A stretch of DNA of 64,000 bases from Salsuginibacillus kocurii DSM 18087. Its GTDB lineage: Bacteria; Bacillota; Bacilli; Bacillales; Marinococcaceae. Position numbers and translations under genes: made by a program. The notes beneath the pieces are model-generated. The model was not told where the DNA came from and did not search any database. It saw nothing but the letters and a program-made list of their open reading frames with translations. Where the stretch lies: positions 248,001-312,000 of the forward strand of contig NZ_KB898623.1 of NCBI RefSeq assembly GCF_000377705.1, in the 5' to 3' direction. Numbering within the stretch: position 1 is the stretch's first letter; each line of letters starts with the position of its first letter. Shown here one piece after another: positions 55,161-63,537 of the stretch.

Positions 55161-56015
55161 TTACAACTGTTCATTTTTCGTTCGGTAGCGATTACGAATT
55201 ACGATGGCAGTCAAGTTTAGCAATATCACAAGCAAAATTAAGACAAAAGCCGTGCCGAATGCAATCGGCCGCACTACTTCAGTCTGGTCATGCTGCGTAG
55301 CTAAAATATATAAATGATATGGTAGTGCCATAAACTGATCAGTTAAAGAGCTGGGAGCTACCGGTAAAAAATAAGCGGCTCCTGTTAGAATAATCGGAGC
55401 TGTTTCTCCAGCAGCACGAGCAAGCCCAAGAATCGAGCCTGTTGCCATCCCTGGTATCGCCGATGGCAGTACCAGTTGGCGAATTGTCTGCCACTTAGTT
55501 GCTCCCAAAGCTAATCCCCCTTCACGAAAAGACTGCGGTACACTACGAAGAGCTTCTTCTGTAGCTGTAATTACCCAAGGAAGAACCATAATCGATAATG
55601 TAATCGCTGCTGTGAGCAATCCTGTTCCCAATCCAATAAAAGATGCAAAGATGGCAAGACCGAACAGCCCATACACAATTGAAGGCACACCGGCTAAGTT
55701 GCGTATGCTCATTCGTATCATCCGCACAAGCGGACCTTGTTTTGCATATTCATTCAAATAGATAGCAGCCCCGATGCCTATAGGGACAGAAATTAAGATA
55801 GTTAAAGAAGCTACATAAAATGTCCCTACAATGGCCGGCCAAATCCCGCCGCTTGTCATGTTTTGTTCGGGCCTGGCAGTTAAAAAAGACCAGCTTAAAA
55901 CACTAGCTCCTTGTATCACAATCCAGTACAAAAGAAAGAGGAGAGCGGCTACGGTTAAAGCTGCAAATAAGGCACATACTGAAAACCAAAATCGTTCGGT
56001 AGCTGTTTTATTCAT
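55161..56015 (-). CDS. pstA: Phosphate ABC transporter permease PstA
   Basis: A 284-residue membrane permease with six helices. The EAA-type cytoplasmic loop that contacts PstB is in REGGLALGATKWQTIRQLVLPSAIPG. The motif RNLAGVPSIVYGLFGLAIF is typical of PstA. It overlaps pstC by 8 bases and has AAAGGAGG upstream. Confidence 0.93.
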   Translation of the reverse strand: MNKTATERFWFSVCALFAALTVAALLFLLYWIVIQGASVLSWSFLTARPEQNMTSGGIWPAIVGTFYVASLTILISVPIGIGAAIYLNEYAKQGPLVRMIRMSIRNLAGVPSIVYGLFGLAIFASFIGLGTGLLTAAITLSIMVLPWVITATEEALRSVPQSFREGGLALGATKWQTIRQLVLPSAIPGMATGSILGLARAAGETAPIILTGAAYFLPVAPSSLTDQFMALPYHLYILATQHDQTEVVRPIAFGTAFVLILLVILLNLTAIVIRNRYRTKNEQL

Positions 56016-57009
56016 GGCCCATCTTCCTCCTTTGCCTTGCCATTAGAAAATCAGCTGTAAGGTTTACAATAAAGGTAATAACAAAGAGAATAATCGCTGT
56101 TACAAACAAGGCGCTATAATGCAAGCTTCCCCACGGCACATCGGAACCTTCGATCGCAATATTTGCGGTCAATGATCGGACTGATTGCAGAAATTCAGGC
56201 AGCCACACACCGAAAAATTCAGTGACTGGCATATCAATCGCATTTCCTGCTGCCATAAGCACGGTCATCGTTTCTCCAACTGCCCGCCCAAATCCAAGCA
56301 TCATTCCAGCAAAAATACCTGACATTGCTGCTGGTAGGGTGACGTTTCGAATTGTTTCCCATCTTGAGGCACCAAGAGCGTAAGCTGCTTCTCTATGCGC
56401 GCGCGGCACACTTTTTAAAGCATCTTCAGCGATACTGATGATAGTGGGTAAAGCCATGACGGACAAAATCACCGAAGCCGTAAATGCATTAAGGCCATTT
56501 GATAGGTTAAACACTTGAGCTGTGATTGGGGCTATAATTACAAGAGCAATAAAACCTAACACTACAGATGGGAAGATAGCTAATGTTTCTATCACCGGCT
56601 TTAATGTCTCTCTTACTCTTCTAGGTGCAATTTCAGCTATAAAAATAGCTGTGAACACCCCCCACGGGATAGCTATAAACAACGCGCCAGTTGTCACCAT
56701 TAATGAACTCAAAATAAATGGTAGCGCCCCAAATCCTGGATCACTTGAAGAAGGATACCACCTTTGCCCAAACAAAAATTCAGCCAAACCTATCTCACGG
56801 ATAGCGGGAATAGCTTCACGTACTAAGAAAAAAAGAATAAGAGCAAGAATGATGATTGCAATGGAGCCAAATAACGTGAAAAGACGAGCCATCACATAAT
56901 CAACAACATTTGATTTAAATGATCTCTGTGTTAATTTTTCTTTAGTAACTTTTTTCAAGTTTTTAATTTCTTCATCGTGCGAAACCGTTTTGTTTGCATG
57001 TGAAGACAT
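56008..57009 (-). CDS. pstC: Phosphate ABC transporter permease PstC
   Basis: A 333-residue membrane permease with six helices. The EAA loop is in REAAYALGASRWETIRNVTLPAAMSG, and the PstC landmark WYPSSSDPGFGALPFI is near residue 85. A charged N-terminal segment of about 40 residues precedes the first helix. GGGAGG fixes ATG 57009 rather than one 12 codons earlier. It lies 78 bases after pstS. Confidence 0.93.
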   Translation of the reverse strand: MSSHANKTVSHDEEIKNLKKVTKEKLTQRSFKSNVVDYVMARLFTLFGSIAIIILALILFFLVREAIPAIREIGLAEFLFGQRWYPSSSDPGFGALPFILSSLMVTTGALFIAIPWGVFTAIFIAEIAPRRVRETLKPVIETLAIFPSVVLGFIALVIIAPITAQVFNLSNGLNAFTASVILSVMALPTIISIAEDALKSVPRAHREAAYALGASRWETIRNVTLPAAMSGIFAGMMLGFGRAVGETMTVLMAAGNAIDMPVTEFFGVWLPEFLQSVRSLTANIAIEGSDVPWGSLHYSALFVTAIILFVITFIVNLTADFLMARQRRKMGHE

Positions 57010-57086
57010 AACTTTCCTCCCTTTTCTATTAGAAGAAATAACCACAAGAAGCGACTAAGCTCACCCCTTGTGGAAATACTCATACT

Positions 57087-58025
57087 TTAATAATCTAGGT
57101 CAAGCTCTTCATATTTGCTTTCGTTATGTTCTACATCTTCCTCCGTTAAATGATAAAATCCTGTATCCGATAGGACCTCGCTAGCACGTTCATCTTGCGT
57201 AATCCATGTTAAATAATGATGGGTTAACTCATCAGGAATACCATTTGTATAAAAATTGAGAGGACGAGCAATCGGATAATCACCTGAATTTACATTCTCT
57301 TCGTCAAGAGGGGTATAGTATTCACCGCTTTCATCCTCAGCTACATCAACTGCTTGAATACTGTCATCAAAATAGCCAATTCCAATATAGCCAACCGCGC
57401 TTTCCTCCTGAGAAACCGCTTCTTGTATAGCCGATGAGCCTGGCATATACTGAGCTCCACTTGCGAAATCTTCACCGTCCATTATATTTTCGTTAAAATA
57501 GACATACGTACCCGAGTTTGATTGACGGGAGTAGACAGAAATATCTCCCCCATCATCCCAACCAAGCTCAGCCCAATCCGTAATATCGCCAACAAAAATT
57601 TGTTTTAGTTCATTTATTGTTAATTCATCTACTGGATTCTCCGGGTGAGTTGCTACTCCTAGCCCATCACGACCCACAATAAATCTATAAACCTCTACAT
57701 CATTTGCTTCTGCCTCTTCAATTTCATCTTCCGCCATAAGCCGGGAAGACTGGGCGATATCGACATCATCATTGATGAGAGCGGATAAGCCCGTGCCTGA
57801 ACCTCCTCCTGTTACCGAGATGCCTGCATTGTTGTTGATTTCATCCATATACGTTTCAGCAAAAGCCTGACCGAGGTTTACCATTGTATCGGAACCTCGA
57901 ATTTCCAGTTGGCCAGATGGACCTTCACCAGTTTCAGATAAAGTTCCTTCTTCTTCACCACATGCAGCTGCCGATAAGCATAAGGCACCCATTAATCCAA
58001 CTAACTTCAAAGATTTAAACTTCAT
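57087..58025 (-). CDS. pstS: Phosphate-binding lipoprotein PstS
   Basis: A 312-residue extracytoplasmic phosphate receptor. A lipoprotein signal with lipobox LSAAAC leads to a very acidic mature protein. The phosphate-binding segments appear as RGSDTMVNL, GGGSGTGLSAL, YSRQSNSGTYVYF and AIQEAVSQEESAVGYIG. GGGGGAGG fixes ATG 58025; a start six codons earlier lacks a site. It is the first gene of pstSCAB and is preceded by a Pho box. Confidence 0.94.
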   Translation of the reverse strand: MKFKSLKLVGLMGALCLSAAACGEEEGTLSETGEGPSGQLEIRGSDTMVNLGQAFAETYMDEINNNAGISVTGGGSGTGLSALINDDVDIAQSSRLMAEDEIEEAEANDVEVYRFIVGRDGLGVATHPENPVDELTINELKQIFVGDITDWAELGWDDGGDISVYSRQSNSGTYVYFNENIMDGEDFASGAQYMPGSSAIQEAVSQEESAVGYIGIGYFDDSIQAVDVAEDESGEYYTPLDEENVNSGDYPIARPLNFYTNGIPDELTHHYLTWITQDERASEVLSDTGFYHLTEEDVEHNESKYEELDLDY

Positions 58026-58128
58026 TTTTGCATCCTCCCCCATCTTCTCTCTAATGTATTGTGTGGACCTGATTTGTTCCTCACAAGTTCAAGTATAGGA
58101 GGAAATAGTAAATAAAGTGTTTTATCGC

Positions 58129-58156
58129 GGTAAAAATTATGTAAATATAAATGAAG
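58129..58156 (-). promoter_or_regulatory. Candidate PhoP box upstream of pstS
   Basis: On the minus strand TTTACA-N5-TTTACC are direct repeats with an 11-base period, matching the PhoP consensus TT(A/T/C)ACA-N5-TT(A/T/C)ACA. A weaker third unit (CTTCAT) lies upstream. A -10-like TACTAT (58105-58110) lies 18 bases downstream, giving the usual PhoP-activated promoter geometry. Confidence 0.65.
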
Positions 58157-58209
58157 ATTCTGAAAAATCCATTTACATTCTTAACAAATTTATCGTCAGC
58201 CCATTACTA

Positions 58210-58246
58210 AAACCCACTATCTGTTTCTTCAACAAATAGTGGGTTT
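58210..58246. terminator. Terminator of the MBL-fold gene
   Basis: AAACCCACTAT / ATAGTGGGTTT, immediately after the stop of the MBL-fold gene on the minus strand, upstream of the pst promoter. Confidence 0.83.
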
Positions 58247-58249
58247 TTC

Positions 58250-58987
58250 TTAGTTCCATTTTCTTGTCCAGCCTCTTCTTGCCACATGGACCGGACCGGT
58301 AAATTCTTCAGCGGCTTCCGTTCTAAGCTGGCCGTGGTCCCCGGTATGAGGCAAATGCGTAAGCAACAGCTCGTTGGCATTCGCTTTTTCGGCCAACTTT
58401 CCGGCTTCTGTGCTGTTCATATGCCCGATGTGGCTTCCATCAGTGCCGGCGTATAAACTACATTCACAAATAAACAAATCAACGTCCTGCCCCGCTTCTG
58501 CCAGCTTCTCTATATAGCTAGAATCTGCTGTATAAAAGAAACTGCCTGTTTCGTGTTCGACTTTCATGCCATAGCAGGGAACCGGATGATCCGTTTTAAC
58601 AAATGTAAAAGTGAAAGGGCCGATTGTAAAAGGCTTTGTATCATCTATCGGAAAATGATCAACAAATCCTTCATAACCCAGAGCTGCAAATGACTCTCTA
58701 TCTTCATTATGTCCATAAATTGTTAAAGGGCGCTCCTGCCCTTCCCCGTAATGACGAAGAATACGATGATAATGCAGCACTTTAACATCTGCTGCATGAT
58801 CATGGTGATAATGAGACAAAACTACTGCATCCAATTGGTTTAATTCAGTGTAACGCTGCAGGTTGGAAATAACCCCGCTTCCACAATCAAGTAATAGCCT
58901 GAAACCATCGGCTTCTAGTAAATAACCTGAGGTCGCTTCCTTACTTTCAGGAAAACCATGCCAATACCCAACCACGGTTAATTTCAT
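58250..58987 (-). CDS. Metallo-beta-lactamase fold hydrolase (YhfI-like)
   Basis: A 245-residue cytoplasmic hydrolase with the metal motif SHYHHDHAAD (HxHxDH) and further ligands in KTDHPVPC, FYTADSS and LTHLPHTGDH. It resembles the RNase Z-like/YhfI group. Family members hydrolyse phosphodiesters or thioesters; the substrate here is unknown. GGAGGA precedes the ATG. It sits between the pst operon and the ribosomal cluster. Confidence 0.86.
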   Translation of the reverse strand: MKLTVVGYWHGFPESKEATSGYLLEADGFRLLLDCGSGVISNLQRYTELNQLDAVVLSHYHHDHAADVKVLHYHRILRHYGEGQERPLTIYGHNEDRESFAALGYEGFVDHFPIDDTKPFTIGPFTFTFVKTDHPVPCYGMKVEHETGSFFYTADSSYIEKLAEAGQDVDLFICECSLYAGTDGSHIGHMNSTEAGKLAEKANANELLLTHLPHTGDHGQLRTEAAEEFTGPVHVARRGWTRKWN

Positions 58988-59066
58988 CGAAATCCTCCAA
59001 TCTGTTCAATTGCTCGTAAACTCTCATTCTATTTGTATCACATTACCCTGCTGTCATGATAGAAAA

Positions 59067-59097
59067 AACCTCACCTTCCAAAAGGAAAGGTGAGGTT
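59067..59097 (-). terminator. Terminator of the ribosomal cluster
   Basis: On the minus strand AACCTCACCTTTCC, a 4-base loop, GGAAGGTGAGGTT and TTTT, 14 bases after rpmA. Confidence 0.85.
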
Positions 59098-59110
59098 TGT
59101 ACAAGAGCGC

Positions 59111-59398
59111 TTATGCTTCTTTAGGATAGACGCTCACTTGTTTTTTGTGTTTACCCTTGCGTTCGAAGCGAACAACACCATCGACTTTAGAGAAGAGCGT
59201 GTCATCTCCACCAATGCCTACGTTCTCTCCTGGGTAAATCTTTGTACCGCGCTGGCGTACTAGAATAGAACCGCCAGTTACGCTCTGGCCATCTGCGCGT
59301 TTCGCACCAAGGCGCTTGGAGATAGAGTCACGGCCGTTCTTCGTGCTCCCTACCCCTTTTTTCTGGGCGAAAAACTGAAGATCAAGGTTTACCATCAT
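59111..59398 (-). CDS. rpmA: 50S ribosomal protein L27
   Basis: A 95-residue large-subunit protein located near the peptidyl transferase centre. It begins with the Firmicute-type prosequence [11 protein letters not shown], cut after FFA by the protease Prp encoded next to it. The L27 core [21 protein letters not shown] and [20 protein letters not shown] is complete. Its start overlaps the prp stop (ATGA-type). Last gene of rplU-prp-rpmA. Confidence 0.96.
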   Translation of the reverse strand: MMVNLDLQFFAQKKGVGSTKNGRDSISKRLGAKRADGQSVTGGSILVRQRGTKIYPGENVGIGGDDTLFSKVDGVVRFERKGKHKKQVSVYPKEA

Positions 59399-59745
59399 TG
59401 TGCTTCACCTCCCTTTTGATCATGAATTTCAATAAATTCATTATAGGACTCGGCAATCGATTGAAGGGAAACGATCATTCCTTCTACCAAAAGCTGAACC
59501 TCTTCATGCTTTTTAGCTGCGTTGCTTTCTGGAACCACACAGTGAAGATATCCGCCATCTTCTCCCATGTCTAATTGCAGAGATTCTCCGCAGAGGACAT
59601 AGACTGAATTGATGGCTCCAAATGCTACTGCCGATGCCCCGGCACAGACAATATCATGGCCGTGGGGGCCAGCATCTGCATGCCCCGTCATCGAGAACGC
59701 TTGAATCGCTCCGTTTTTATGACGAGAAATGTTTACATGTATCAT
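59395..59745 (-). CDS. prp: Ribosomal-processing cysteine protease Prp
   Basis: A 116-residue cysteine protease that removes the N-terminal extension of L27. The catalytic His is in TGHADAG and the catalytic Cys in [13 protein letters not shown]. It lies between rplU and rpmA, as in other Firmicutes (B. subtilis ysxB). AAGAGGAACGG precedes the ATG. Confidence 0.94.
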   Translation of the reverse strand: MIHVNISRHKNGAIQAFSMTGHADAGPHGHDIVCAGASAVAFGAINSVYVLCGESLQLDMGEDGGYLHCVVPESNAAKKHEEVQLLVEGMIVSLQSIAESYNEFIEIHDQKGGEAQ

Positions 59746-59756
59746 AACCGTTCCTC

Positions 59757-60065
59757 TTATGCATTGATGTTTTCAACAACAACTTTAGTGTACGGCTGAC
59801 GGTGGCCCATCTTTTTACGATAGCCTTTACGACGCTTAAACTTGTAAACGATGATTTTTTTGTTTTTGCCGTTTTTCGCTACCTTTCCAGTAACTGTTGC
59901 TCCTTCAACGTAAGGAGAACCGACTTTTACATCGTCACCGCCAACAAACACGACGTTGTCAAACGTAACTTGGTCATCAGCTTCAGCATCAAGCTTTTCC
60001 ACGAAGATCTCTTGTCCTTCTTCAACTTTTAGCTGCTTGCCGCCAGTTTCAATAATTGCGTACAT
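59757..60065 (-). CDS. rplU: 50S ribosomal protein L21
   Basis: A 102-residue large-subunit protein that binds 23S rRNA. It has the start [17 protein letters not shown] and the C-terminal basic block [25 protein letters not shown] precedes the ATG. It is the first gene after a structured leader, probably the autoregulatory L21 leader. Confidence 0.96.
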   Translation of the reverse strand: MYAIIETGGKQLKVEEGQEIFVEKLDAEADDQVTFDNVVFVGGDDVKVGSPYVEGATVTGKVAKNGKNKKIIVYKFKRRKGYRKKMGHRQPYTKVVVENINA

Positions 60066-60165
60066 ATCCTTGCACCTCCTGAATACTTAGACTCGCCAAC
60101 TCAGGTGCCGTAGCCGGACTTTTTAACCTGAATTTGTGCGGTTGAAGTTTGGTGCTCCAAACAAC
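60066..60165 (-). ncRNA. L21 ribosomal protein leader
   Basis: The minus-strand 5' region of rplU contains GTCCGGCTACGGCACCTGAG, GTTGGCGAGTCTAAGTATTC and the ribosome binding site, the arrangement of the Firmicute L21 leader family. Such leaders mediate feedback control of rplU-prp-rpmA by L21. Boundaries are approximate. Confidence 0.75.
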
Positions 60166-60201
60166 GAACAAAAAACATTTTAGCACGCGTGCCAACCCCT
60201 G

Positions 60202-61425
60202 TCAATTCTCGTTTACGTTATTAATTAGCCGGCCACTCCCTTCGCACGTTGGGCATATTCGTGACCATGCTGTATGAAGAGGGCTTCTCCTTGCTTTTCT
60301 AGTAATCTCCAATAAACCAAAGCTCGTCCAGCCGCCTATTTTAACCGTTAACCGATCTTTATCGACATATTCTTTTAACGTCTCTTCCACTTTATGCCTA
60401 CTTTTTTCCTCATTCATCTGAATAAAATCAACCACAATCAAACCTGAAAGATTACGCAAGCGCAGCTGTTTTGCCACTTCACGCGCTGCTGCTTGGTTTA
60501 CTGTTACTGCGGTTTTTTCAGCGTCCCCTTTTATATCCATGCCCCCACTGTTCACGTCAACAACTGTTAACGCTTCCGTTTCTTCGATTTTTATAGTCCC
60601 GCCCCTAGAAAGTTCGATATATGGCTTTAAAGCCGCGGTAAATGACTGTTCCAACTGCAACGAATTAAAGGGCGAATGATCCAGCACGGTGAAGTGAGGC
60701 AACACCGAAGGATTTTGGGTTAAAAGTGACTTTATTTGTTCAATATCCTCCACTTTATTGGTAACGATTTCTTGTACAGAATGCAAAGGCAGCTCAGCGG
60801 CTACAGAAGTTGTAAAAGAGCCCTGGTCATAAATGAGTCCAGGAGCTGAAATCTCGTTGGCTCTTTCTTCTAAGGTTCGCCAACGAGTTCGTAAAAACTC
60901 AAGGTCAGAAGATATAAGACTTTTAGGAACTGAAGCAGCTTCCGTCCGGAGAATCATTCCTTCCGCTTCACTTAATTGCTCTTCTCCCCACCTTCGCAGC
61001 TGAGAACGTGACTCTTCTGAAATGCGCTTAGAAACTGCCACATAATTTCCCTTTGGCATATAAATGATATATTTACTAGTTAACCCGATGCGAGCACTTA
61101 AACGCGGTCCTTTATCAGCTTGAGCTTCTCTTGTAATTTGCACTACAATTTCTTGGCCCTTGTCTAACACAGGAACCGTGCGTACTCCCTCCTCATTATA
61201 ACAAGCAGGCAACTCTGACAAGTGTAAAAACCCATCTCGTTTCGCCCCAATCTGAATAAACGCAGCGTTTAATTCAGTTGCTACTCTTTTTACGATTCCT
61301 TTAAAACAAGCTCCTACTGGAAAAGAAGATCGTTCATCCACGAAAAACTCCAGGACTTCTCCATTTTCCAAAAGAGCGAGGCGAGTGTCTGTACTAGTAT
61401 GATCTATTACTAACTGCTGACTCAT
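60202..61425 (-). CDS. rng: Ribonuclease E/G family protein
   Basis: A 407-residue RNase G-like endoribonuclease for rRNA and mRNA processing. An S1 domain lies near residues 35-110 (GIVKRVATELNAAFIQIG, KRDGFLHLSEL). The catalytic core has VVDVNSGG and VVDFIQM (magnesium-binding Asp residues), and the zinc-link Cys are in CPTCEGSGR near the C terminus. AAAGAGGGG favours ATG 61425; the frame opens 24 codons earlier without such a site and overlaps spoIVFB. It lies between spoIVFB and rplU. Confidence 0.92.
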   Translation of the reverse strand: MSQQLVIDHTSTDTRLALLENGEVLEFFVDERSSFPVGACFKGIVKRVATELNAAFIQIGAKRDGFLHLSELPACYNEEGVRTVPVLDKGQEIVVQITREAQADKGPRLSARIGLTSKYIIYMPKGNYVAVSKRISEESRSQLRRWGEEQLSEAEGMILRTEAASVPKSLISSDLEFLRTRWRTLEERANEISAPGLIYDQGSFTTSVAAELPLHSVQEIVTNKVEDIEQIKSLLTQNPSVLPHFTVLDHSPFNSLQLEQSFTAALKPYIELSRGGTIKIEETEALTVVDVNSGGMDIKGDAEKTAVTVNQAAAREVAKQLRLRNLSGLIVVDFIQMNEEKSRHKVEETLKEYVDKDRLTVKIGGWTSFGLLEITRKARRSPLHTAWSRICPTCEGSGRLINNVNEN

Positions 61426-61450
61426 TGCGACCCCTCTTTCATTTAAGTCC

Positions 61451-62302
61451 TTAAAAGGCCGGGCCAAACACCTTCCACAGCTCCCTATTCCAGTCATGCT
61501 CGCGCAAACTTAAATCAAGCAAGTCCTTTTCCTCAAGCTTATAACGGTCAGGCTTGATCCAATAACAGTGCGTCTTGCTTTTTTTTAAACTATATAATAA
61601 AGAACGGATGGTGGCGTTCTGGTCTACTATATCAAATTGTATAGGAGCAGAAGGCGGCTTGTCTAATCGTCCCACTAAAAAGCGAATAAAGATATAAGGA
61701 ATTTTCTTATGTCTTTCCCACCACATAATACTTAAAAAAATAAGAATAGCCCAAAGTTGTAACTGGTGAGTAAAAAATACCGCTGTCATCAGCACAAAGC
61801 TAATAAAGAATCCTGCTGAAGTAAATAGATGAACTACCAGTGCTTTTCGGTAAGGCAGCCACCATTCTAATAAAAGTAAGTAGCACCTACTTCCATCTAA
61901 TGGCCAGAGGGGAAGTAGATTAAAACATAATAATGCTACGTTGTAATAGGTAAATATAGCATGATCTGCAGCGCTCCATAGTGGGGTGCCAACCATTAAA
62001 AATGAACAAAAAAACAAACCTATATGCTGAGCTGGGCCGGCCAATACAACGCATAATTCCTCATGAAAGGGCTTCGTCCCCGTTTCATCTGTTTCAAATA
62101 CACCTCCAAAAGGAAGGAGCTCAATTCTACGTATGCGCCAGCCAAACCAATGGGCAGCTGCCACATGCCCTAATTCATGAACAGTTACAATAGCTACAAC
62201 CATCAGCACTTCATAAAAAAAGCCTGTGACAGTACCTACCCCCATCACAAGCCAAAACAAAGGATGAATCTTCACCTTTCTAAGCAAAGAGGGCTCAGTC
62301 AA
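61451..62302 (-). CDS. spoIVFB: Stage IV sporulation protein FB, site-2 protease
   Basis: A 283-residue intramembrane zinc metalloprotease (M50) that cleaves pro-sigma-K in the mother cell outer forespore membrane. The zinc motif is HELGHVAAAH and the third ligand is in NLLPLWPLDGSR. A C-terminal CBS-like region follows (about 225-280). It overlaps spoIVFA by 8 bases. Confidence 0.93.
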   Translation of the reverse strand: MTEPSLLRKVKIHPLFWLVMGVGTVTGFFYEVLMVVAIVTVHELGHVAAAHWFGWRIRRIELLPFGGVFETDETGTKPFHEELCVVLAGPAQHIGLFFCSFLMVGTPLWSAADHAIFTYYNVALLCFNLLPLWPLDGSRCYLLLLEWWLPYRKALVVHLFTSAGFFISFVLMTAVFFTHQLQLWAILIFLSIMWWERHKKIPYIFIRFLVGRLDKPPSAPIQFDIVDQNATIRSLLYSLKKSKTHCYWIKPDRYKLEEKDLLDLSLREHDWNRELWKVFGPAF

Positions 62303-63068
62303 AACTCATCACTTCCATTGGATCGACATATTCGTCATCTTTTTCCACAGCCAGTGAATAAACATCGTCCTGATCATTTACTTCCCCAATGGGTTGACCA
62401 GCCTCAACATGATCATACAAACGTACGGACTCTTCACTTAAATAACCGTACCATGACTCATGGCCATCTGGATGCTGTATAGCAACCGCCCTGTCCCATT
62501 CTTCATGGGTACCGACATGAATAACGAATCCTCCAGTCACCGAATGAACAACGTTATCGTTTATCGGCTGGAGCAGTACGCCCGTCCCATTTTCATCAAA
62601 TTCTTCTAATACTGAGGTTGAAACATGCTCAGACACAGGCACACTTTCTAATTCTTCTTCAGGGACCCCTGGTGTTTCGGATGGTTCAGGAAAAAATGCC
62701 AATGGTGAGCCAAACCTTTCCTCGTACCAATGAGATACTGCCGCGAATTGAAAATGTTCTGTCATTGCTTCTTCAACCGTTGCTTGTGTACTTTGAAGTG
62801 CTGGATGTGTTGATTGAAAAAGCATTCCCATTAATAAGAATAGCAAAAGTGATGATAACCATTGCAGGAGAAACCGTTGTTTAAAACGGACTGAATATGA
62901 ATCTTGATCTGATTCTGCTTCACGCCACGCGTAAAATTCAGGTTCATGAGATGGCATTTCATCATGGTTGGGTTGATACCCCCAGCCACTTGGGGCTTTA
63001 ACTCTTTTTGTATCGGCTTTTCTACGGCGGTTTTTCAACTCTTTTTTTATTCTGCGACGTTGATCCAT
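62295..63068 (-). CDS. spoIVFA: Stage IV sporulation protein FA (LytM-like regulator)
   Basis: A 257-residue inhibitor and scaffold of SpoIVFB. The basic N terminus (residues 1-30), one transmembrane segment (about 73-92) and a C-terminal LytM/M23-like domain (about 170-255, with AIQHPDGHESWYGYL) lack the zinc ligands of active M23 enzymes. GGAGGG favours ATG 63068; an ATG two codons earlier is adjacent. It precedes spoIVFB, so the two are co-expressed in sporulation. Confidence 0.9.
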   Translation of the reverse strand: MDQRRRIKKELKNRRRKADTKRVKAPSGWGYQPNHDEMPSHEPEFYAWREAESDQDSYSVRFKQRFLLQWLSSLLLFLLMGMLFQSTHPALQSTQATVEEAMTEHFQFAAVSHWYEERFGSPLAFFPEPSETPGVPEEELESVPVSEHVSTSVLEEFDENGTGVLLQPINDNVVHSVTGGFVIHVGTHEEWDRAVAIQHPDGHESWYGYLSEESVRLYDHVEAGQPIGEVNDQDDVYSLAVEKDDEYVDPMEVMSFD

Positions 63069-63174
63069 CTTCATCCCTCCGTAACAACCATAAGGAAGGT
63101 TGTCCTGTTACGAAGATCTGTATGCGGATGAATTCTCACCTATTCCTACAATTATAATTTCCAGTCTTTACTTA

Positions 63175-63537
63175 TCAACTCTTGCCTTCTTGACTGGCCT
63201 CAGAAGAGCTAAAATAGAAATGAGTATGGCGACCACAGCCAGGATTAAAAGCAGCTCGGCAATTAAGGCATTGATAGTTTGAACTTAGATAACTTTCAAA
63301 AGTCATTAACTGGCCACAATGCCCGCACAGGACAGAGGGCTCATGCTTCCTGCTGGCTGGCCAAGGCTCAAAAGCAGCTACAACTAGCTCCTGATGACAT
63401 TGATGACACGCATAAAAAACCTCACAACAAATACATTTTAGAGCAACAATATCTAAAGAAGTGGCATAATGCGCACAACGTGATTCTTGGTCAAGGTTCA
63501 CCCCGCATACTATTTGGCCATGAAGGTTCCTTTCCAT
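63175..63537 (-). CDS. CHY zinc finger protein
   Basis: A 120-residue cysteine/histidine-rich protein with the CHY zinc finger pattern: CAHY near residue 21, CICCEVFYACHQCHQE, CGHC, CLNC and GCGRHTHFYF at the C terminus. Relatives include yeast Hot13, a zinc-binding redox factor; no bacterial role is established. AAGGAGAG precedes the ATG. It lies upstream of spoIVFA at a position where minD is found in B. subtilis. Confidence 0.84.
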   Translation of the reverse strand: MERNLHGQIVCGVNLDQESRCAHYATSLDIVALKCICCEVFYACHQCHQELVVAAFEPWPASRKHEPSVLCGHCGQLMTFESYLSSNYQCLNCRAAFNPGCGRHTHFYFSSSEASQEGKS

